Assembly (NCBI RefSeq): GCF_000718255.1
Contig: NZ_JOFJ01000025.1
Location: 1-64,000, forward strand
Origin: Spirillospora albida
Lineage (GTDB): Bacteria > Actinomycetota > Actinomycetes > Streptosporangiales > Streptosporangiaceae
Reading direction: 5' to 3'
DNA length: 64,000 nt
In this document: one piece after another, positions 59,017 through 64,000 of the stretch
How the letters are laid out: the number at the start of each line of letters is the position of its first letter
Position numbering within the stretch: position 1 is the stretch's first letter
Program-made: the position numbers and the translations under genes
The notes under the pieces: generated by a model
Database searches by the model: none
Told to the model about the DNA's origin: nothing
The model's input: the letters and a program-made list of their open reading frames with translations, nothing else

Positions 59017-59910
59017 ATGCACACTGTGGCCATGTATTCCCTGGTCAGCGCCCCCGTGCTCGGTTTCGACCTCACCCGCCTGGACGGCGGCGCGGCGACG
59101 GCCGAGACCCTCTCGCGCGCACTCAGCCTCGTCCCGGCCGACCTCGACGTCCTCGCCCGCCACCTCCCCGGCGACGACGTCCGCGACCTCCTCTGGCGGG
59201 ACGTCGACGCCGCCACCATGCTCCGCCCCACCATCGCGGGCCTCGCCGGCCAGGAACCCGCCGGCGCCCTCGCCCAGCTGGAGCGCGCCCCCATCGGCAC
59301 CGCCGACACCCTCCTGCGCTGCGTGCGCCAGGACATCCTCGACTGGACGTGGAACAAGACCGGCTCCGCCTGGACCCAGGACGCCACCGCCGTCCGCGCC
59401 ACCGCCGTGGTCTGCGACGCCGTCATGGCCACCTACCTGCGCGAACTCCTCCCCGCCGACACCCGCCGCCGGCTCGCCGTCGGCTGGCTCATGGCGACCC
59501 GCGAGCTCCCGGTCCGCCCCCTGGACCTCGGCCCCCAGCACGTCGCCGTCACCGCCCTCTGCCGCGGCCTGGAGACCATCGGCGCCACCGGCCTCGACCG
59601 CCTCCGCACCGCCGCCGACCGCGTCCGCCCCGGCACCACGTCCTGGTCACACGCCGTCCACACCGTCTCCTGGGCCGTCCACACCGCCGACCGCGTCCGC
59701 GCCTCCGCCGCCGCGCAGCTCCGGCTCGTCCAGGCCGTCGACGCCGCCGGCATCCCCATGGCCGACCGCGCCGCCGGCGTCTGGAACCTGCTCAGCGGCG
59801 CCGTCCACGCCCTGACGGTCTCCGACCTGATCGAGGACGCCCTCCTGGAACGCCTCCTGGACCCCTGCCTGACCGCCCTCGGCCTCCCCGTCTTCGGCAC
59901 CGCCGACTAA
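59017..59910 (+). CDS. Uncharacterised helical protein
   Basis: 297 aa (ATG 59017; ATG 59032 equally possible; no clear ribosome site). Almost entirely helical, with no membrane segment: VPADLDVLARHLPGDDVRDLLW, ILDWTWNKTGSAWTQDATAVRATAVVCDAVMATYLRELL, RRLAVGWLMATRELPVRPLDLGPQHVAVTALCRGLETIG, AGVWNLLSGAVHALTVSDLIEDALLERLLDPCLTALGLP. Upstream DNA (~58900-59010) is notably A+T-richer than the window. Tail-to-tail overlap of stops with the hybrid kinase (CTAA). Family unknown. Confidence 0.72.
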   Translation: MHTVAMYSLVSAPVLGFDLTRLDGGAATAETLSRALSLVPADLDVLARHLPGDDVRDLLWRDVDAATMLRPTIAGLAGQEPAGALAQLERAPIGTADTLLRCVRQDILDWTWNKTGSAWTQDATAVRATAVVCDAVMATYLRELLPADTRRRLAVGWLMATRELPVRPLDLGPQHVAVTALCRGLETIGATGLDRLRTAADRVRPGTTSWSHAVHTVSWAVHTADRVRASAAAQLRLVQAVDAAGIPMADRAAGVWNLLSGAVHALTVSDLIEDALLERLLDPCLTALGLPVFGTAD

Positions 59911-62756
59911 CCCTCGGCGGGCGGGAACGGCGGGCGCGAGGTGCTCTCGGCGATCACCCGGCGGACCACCGCGGTCTCGGCGCGGATCTCCGCCACGAGC
60001 GGGGCCACGGCCTCCGCGCGGCCCGCGCGGATCTCCGCCTGCACGCGCCTGCACAGGTCCGCGAGCGCCTCGGCCCCCATGTTCCCGGCCGACCCCTCCA
60101 GGCTGTGGGCGGACATGCGGACCGCTTCGGCGTCCCGGCGCCCCGCCGCCTCCTCCAGCTCCTCGACGGCCGAGCCGACCTTTTCCACGAACGAGTCGAC
60201 GAGGCGGCCCACCAGCGTGAACTCGTCCGGCGACGGGTCCGGGCCGAGAAGGTCGGCGAGGCGTTCGCCGATGGCGGCGGCACGGCCGTCGACGCCGTTC
60301 CCGCGGTCCTGCGCGCTCCCCGCGACGGCCCGCTCCGGCTCCAGGCCGGTCTGCTCCGGCTCGGCGGCGGTCTCCGGGGCGGTCCGCCTGGCGGCCGGCA
60401 GCTTGGCGAGGACGGCGGCGAGATCGGGCGCCCGGACGGGTTTCGCCAGGTAGTGCTGCATCCCGGCCTCCCGGCACGCGGCCCGGTCCTCCGGCAGCGC
60501 GCTCGCCGTCATCGCGATGATGGGCGGCTGCCGGTCGGGCGGCAGCTCGGCGCGGATCCGGCGGGTCGCCGCCAGCCCGTCCAGAACGGGCATCTGCACG
60601 TCCATCAATACGGCGTCGTAGCGGACGCGGCGCAGCGCGTGGAACGCCTCCACGCCGTTGCCCACGGTGTCGACCCGGTGGCCGAGTCTGTCCAGCATCA
60701 GCTGGGCGACGCGCTGGTTGACGGGGTTGTCCTCGGCCAGCAGGAGCCGGAGCGGCGCCGATCCGGGCACGTCCCGCCGCGCGCCGTCCACCGGGGCGGC
60801 CACTCCGGCCTCCCGGCCGAGGACCCCGGCCAGGGTCGTCTGCAGCGCGGCCGCACGGGCCGGTTTCGTCAGCACCGCGGCGAAGCACGCCTGCTCCCGG
60901 GGCTCCAGCCGCAAATGGACGCTGCTGAGCAGGACGAGCGGCAGCTCCCGCCCGGCGGGAAGATCTCGTAGCGCGGCGGCGAGCTGGACACCGTCGAGTT
61001 CGGGCATGTGCATGTCCAGCACGGCGACGTCGAAGACGGAACCCGACGCCACCAGCTCCAGGGCCTCCTGCGGGGTCTCCGCGGCGGTGCCCCGCATCCC
61101 CCAGCCGGTCAGCTGCGCGCACAGGACGCGCCTGTTCGTGGCGTTGTCGTCCACGATCAGCACCGAGCGGCCCCGCAAAACCTCTACGGCGAACACGGGC
61201 GCGGGGCCGGGCTCCAGCCCCAGGACGGCGGTCAGGGTGAACACCGACCCGGCGCCGGGCTCGCTCTCCACGGTGAGGTCGCCGCCCATCGCCCGGGCGA
61301 GGCGGCGGCTGATGGCCAGGCCCAGGCCGGTACCGCCGTAGACGCGGGTGGTGGACGAGTCGACCTGGCTGAAGGAGCGGAACAGCCGGTCCATGCGGTC
61401 GGGGGGGATGCCGATGCCGGTGTCGGTGACGGTGATCCGCAGCCGCACCCGGTCGTCCGGCAGGGGCTCGCCCGACGCACGGACCACCACCTCGCCCTGC
61501 TCGGTGAACTTCACCGCGTTGCTGAGCAGGTTCACGATGATCTGCCGCAGCCGGGTCAGGTCCCCGCGCAGATGCCGCGGGCAGCCCTCCTCCACGCTCC
61601 CGACGAGCTCCAGCCTCTTGGCGTCCGCCGGGACGGCGACCAGGGCCAGCGCGCTGTCCAGGCATTCCTGCAGGTCGAACGGGGCCTCCTCCAGCTCCAG
61701 CCCCCCCGTCTCGATCTTGGAGAAGTCCAGGATGTCGTTGATGATGACCAGCAGCGCCTCGCCGCTGTCGCGCACCGTCTGGACGAACTCACGCTGCTCG
61801 TCGGTCAGGTCCGTGTCCAGCAGCAGGCCCGTCATCCCGATGACCGCGTTCATCGGCGTGCGGATCTCATGGCTCATCGTCGCCAGGAACGCCGACTTCG
61901 CCGCCGTCGCCGCGACCGCCTCGTCCCGCGCCTCCAGGATCGTCCGCATGGACGTGTTGACCGCCGCGGCCATCTCCGCGACCTCCGCCGGCCCCGACAC
62001 CTCCGCCCGCTCGCTCAGGTCCCCGGCCGCGACCCGCTGCGCGGCCCGCGTCACCCGCCCCACCGAGCGCGTGACGGTCCGCGTCGACCAGTACGCGCAT
62101 CCCGCTCCCAGAGCGATGACCAGCGCCGATCCCGCCAGGATGATGCGCCGCGTCTCGGTCGCCCGCGCGGCGCTGTCCCGCTGCCGGGCCGCGAGCAGCC
62201 GCTGCTCCTCCCGCCGCATCCGGTCGAGCAGTGTTTGGATGCGGGTCATCTCGCGGGCGCCGCGATCGGTCCGCACGACCTTCTGCGCGGCCGCGAACCC
62301 CTCGGCGTAACGGAGGTGGATGGTCTCGGCCAGCTCCCCGAGCTTGGCGTCCACCGGGCCGCGCAACGCGGCGAGGGACCCCCACTGGCTGGGAGTGCCA
62401 CGGGTCAGGTCCTCGAGCCGGGCCATGTGGAGCTTGATATCGGCCAGCGCGCGGTCGTACGGCTCCAGGTAGAGGTCATCTCCTGTGATCAGGTAGCCGC
62501 GCTGGCCCTGCTCGGCGTGCATCAGGTTGATGCGCAGCTGCGCGACCCGGTCCAGCACCTCGTAGGAGTTCTCGACCGGCGCCCTGGCCTCCAGCAGGGC
62601 CCCGATGCGCAGGTAGGAACTGCCCGCGATGACCATCAGGGCGGCCAGCAGGACCAGATAGGACACCGACAGCAGCCACCGCAGCGTCCACCGCGGCCTC
62701 GCCCCCCGACGCTCCGGCGACGCCCCGTCCCCCGCGGGGGACTCGCTCGAGACCAC
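59907..62756 (-). CDS. Hybrid sensor histidine kinase with CHASE3, two receivers and Hpt
   Basis: 949 aa from GTG 62756 (GAGGGAGGGG upstream). Two helices flank a CHASE3-like sensor (~55-195, EVLDRVAQLRINLMHAEQGQRGYLITGDDLYLEPYDRA). Then HAMP, HisKA (SAFLATMSHEIRTPMNAVIGMTGLLLDTD), HATPase_c (VNLLSNAVKFTEQG, DTGIGIPPDRMD, GGTGLGLAISRRLARAMGG), a first receiver (SVLIVDDNATNRRVL, Asp in VAVLDMHMPELDG), a second receiver (LRLLLAEDNPVNQRVAQLML, Asp in AVLMDVQMPVLDG), and a C-terminal Hpt (SAHSLEGSAGNMGAEAL with the phospho-His). BarA/ArcB-like multistep relay. No partner regulator adjacent. Confidence 0.94.
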   Translation of the reverse strand: MVSSESPAGDGASPERRGARPRWTLRWLLSVSYLVLLAALMVIAGSSYLRIGALLEARAPVENSYEVLDRVAQLRINLMHAEQGQRGYLITGDDLYLEPYDRALADIKLHMARLEDLTRGTPSQWGSLAALRGPVDAKLGELAETIHLRYAEGFAAAQKVVRTDRGAREMTRIQTLLDRMRREEQRLLAARQRDSAARATETRRIILAGSALVIALGAGCAYWSTRTVTRSVGRVTRAAQRVAAGDLSERAEVSGPAEVAEMAAAVNTSMRTILEARDEAVAATAAKSAFLATMSHEIRTPMNAVIGMTGLLLDTDLTDEQREFVQTVRDSGEALLVIINDILDFSKIETGGLELEEAPFDLQECLDSALALVAVPADAKRLELVGSVEEGCPRHLRGDLTRLRQIIVNLLSNAVKFTEQGEVVVRASGEPLPDDRVRLRITVTDTGIGIPPDRMDRLFRSFSQVDSSTTRVYGGTGLGLAISRRLARAMGGDLTVESEPGAGSVFTLTAVLGLEPGPAPVFAVEVLRGRSVLIVDDNATNRRVLCAQLTGWGMRGTAAETPQEALELVASGSVFDVAVLDMHMPELDGVQLAAALRDLPAGRELPLVLLSSVHLRLEPREQACFAAVLTKPARAAALQTTLAGVLGREAGVAAPVDGARRDVPGSAPLRLLLAEDNPVNQRVAQLMLDRLGHRVDTVGNGVEAFHALRRVRYDAVLMDVQMPVLDGLAATRRIRAELPPDRQPPIIAMTASALPEDRAACREAGMQHYLAKPVRAPDLAAVLAKLPAARRTAPETAAEPEQTGLEPERAVAGSAQDRGNGVDGRAAAIGERLADLLGPDPSPDEFTLVGRLVDSFVEKVGSAVEELEEAAGRRDAEAVRMSAHSLEGSAGNMGAEALADLCRRVQAEIRAGRAEAVAPLVAEIRAETAVVRRVIAESTSRPPFPPAEG

Positions 62757-63007
62757 GCCCCTCCCTCGTCGACACGACGGCCTCACACCCCATGGTCCGG
62801 CCCGTCCGGTGAAGGGACCGCCACTCGGGCGTCCCCTTCCCCCCGCGCCGTCCCGGCCGCAGTGACCTGGGCATACCCGCCTCCGCCGCGGACACCGCAT
62901 CCCCGGGCGCATTCCCGTCCACGCGCGGATCTCCCGAACGTCCATCACTCTATGCATCTATACGATAACGGCATGTTCGCGCCGTCCGTCCGGAGGCGGC
63001 GGAGGGA

Positions 63008-64000
63008 TCAGCGGCGGAACTGCCCGGCCAGGGCGTTGAGCCCCTGCGCCAGGGACGCGAGCTCACCGGCGGCCGACTCGGTCTGCTCGGCGCCGTCCCG
63101 GGTCGTCCGGGTCGCCTCGGCCACGTTCCGGATCGAGTCGGTGATGTCGCTGGACGACCGGGACACCACCTCGATCCCGGACCCGATCGACCGGGTCGCC
63201 TCGCTCTGCACCTCGATCGCCGACACGATCGACCGCTGGATCTCGTCGATCCGGTCGATCACGGCGCTGATCCGGCCGATGGCGTCGATGGCGTTCTCGG
63301 TGTCGCCCTGCATCGCCGCCACCTTGGTCTCGATGTCCTCGGTGGCCTTCGCCGTCTCCTGGGACAGGTCCTTCACCTCGCCCGCCACGACCGCGAACCC
63401 CTTGCCCTGCTCGCCGGCGCGGGCCGCCTCGATGGTCGCGTTGAGGGCGAGCAGGTTGGTCTGCTGCGCGATCGACGTGATCATGTTGACGACGGCGCTG
63501 ACCTCGCCGCTGGACGCGCGGAGCCGCTCGATGGTCCGGTTGGTGGCCACGGCCAGCTCGACCGCCTCGCCCGCGACCTGCTCGGCCTCGGTGACCGCGC
63601 CGTTGATGTCCTGGATGGAGTTCTGGAGCTCATGCGCGGCCTCCGTCGTCGACTCCACGCTGTGCGTCACCTGCGTCACGTTCGAGGTGGCGCTCTGCGC
63701 CTGGTCGGCGGCGGTCTGCGCCCCGTCCGCCAGATGCCGGCTGGTGTCCGACAGCCGCCCGGACGCGGTGATCAGAGCGGCGGCATGGTCCGCGATCTCG
63801 CCGATCGCGCCGTCCACCGTCTCGGTGACCCCGTTGAGGGCCTCGGCCAGCTCCGTCAGCTCGTCGCCGCCGCCGACGTCCAGCCTGGCGCCGAGGTCCT
63901 TGTCCGCGAGCGCCTTCATCGCCCGGACGCAGACGGCGATCCGGCGCGAGATCCGGTTCGCCAGCAGCACCGCCGCCGCGCCCAGCACCACGGCCGCCAG
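63008..64000 (-). CDS. Methyl-accepting chemotaxis protein (5' end outside window)
   Basis: At least 330 residues; the gene continues past the window edge. Visible are the end of a membrane helix (VVLGAAAVLLANRI), HAMP (RRIAVCVRAMKALADKDLGARLDVGGGDELTELAEALN) and the complete signalling domain with hairpin SIAQQTNLLALNATIEAARAGEQGKGFAVVAGEVKDLSQETAKATEDI. The C-terminus ends at AGQFRR with no pentapeptide tether for CheR/CheB. Sensor domain not visible. Second receptor near the other MCP and hybrid kinase. Confidence 0.92.
   Translation of the reverse strand: MAAVVLGAAAVLLANRISRRIAVCVRAMKALADKDLGARLDVGGGDELTELAEALNGVTETVDGAIGEIADHAAALITASGRLSDTSRHLADGAQTAADQAQSATSNVTQVTHSVESTTEAAHELQNSIQDINGAVTEAEQVAGEAVELAVATNRTIERLRASSGEVSAVVNMITSIAQQTNLLALNATIEAARAGEQGKGFAVVAGEVKDLSQETAKATEDIETKVAAMQGDTENAIDAIGRISAVIDRIDEIQRSIVSAIEVQSEATRSIGSGIEVVSRSSSDITDSIRNVAEATRTTRDGAEQTESAAGELASLAQGLNALAGQFRR

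Overview
The window is very GC-rich and reads as an actinomycete chromosome. It has paired WhiJ-type XRE/DUF397 modules, many overlapping ATGA/GTGA gene junctions, a Tad pilus locus and a full flagellar motor/export operon. That mix suggests a motile-spore former of the Streptosporangiales (Thermomonosporaceae such as Actinomadura/Spirillospora are the best guess). This is inference; no rRNA or tRNA gene is present to test it.

Layout. 0.4-5.6 kb: a glyoxalase remnant, then a divergent RiPP locus with a short precursor (tgmA), an ATP-grasp ligase (tgmB), a GNAT acetyltransferase, and on the other strand an XRE-TPR regulator, a tandem-duplicated small protein and a PIMT-type methyltransferase (tgmC). 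5.9-7.4 kb: WhiJ-like regulatory module 1. 7.6-15.7 kb: minus-strand flagellar operon flbD-motA-motB-fliL-fliM-fliN-fliO-fliP-fliQ-fliR-flhB-orf65. 16-22 kb: ABC-F protein with a 7-codon leader ORF, sensor kinase/receiver pair, subtilase. 22.9-26.5 kb: chemotaxis operon cheB-cheR-cheY-cheX-cheY-cheX-like. 26.7-31.7 kb: toxin-antitoxin pair, uppP, CDP-alcohol phosphatidyltransferase, a VldE-like hydrolase, a decayed ATPase, a small secreted protein. 31.8-39.8 kb: Tad pilus operon including a VWA-TadB fusion. 40-43.4 kb: frameshifted Rpn-type gene, a hairpin array and a membrane-anchored molybdopterin oxidoreductase. 43.4-52.4 kb: WhiJ-like module 2, methyltransferase, secreted and regulatory genes, a TetR/azoR/SMR unit. 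52.7-57.0 kb: second flagellar block flhA-flhF-like-PilZ-orf. 57.1-64 kb: two chemoreceptors (the second cut by the window edge), an uncharacterised gene and a large hybrid histidine kinase.

How it fits together. The strongest new signal is a family of promoters with one fixed architecture, CTCA-N16-GCCGATGG (-10 identical to the FliA/WhiG sigma core). They lie in front of flbD (variant -35), fliM, flhA, the chemoreceptor, a VldE-like hydrolase, a small secreted protein, a 58-aa protein and a hairpin-array leader, with a weaker copy at cheB. This links scattered loci into one probable motility-sigma regulon and predicts that several uncharacterised genes belong to zoospore motility. Two of these promoters (31.2 and 41.1 kb) also share a conserved upstream element.
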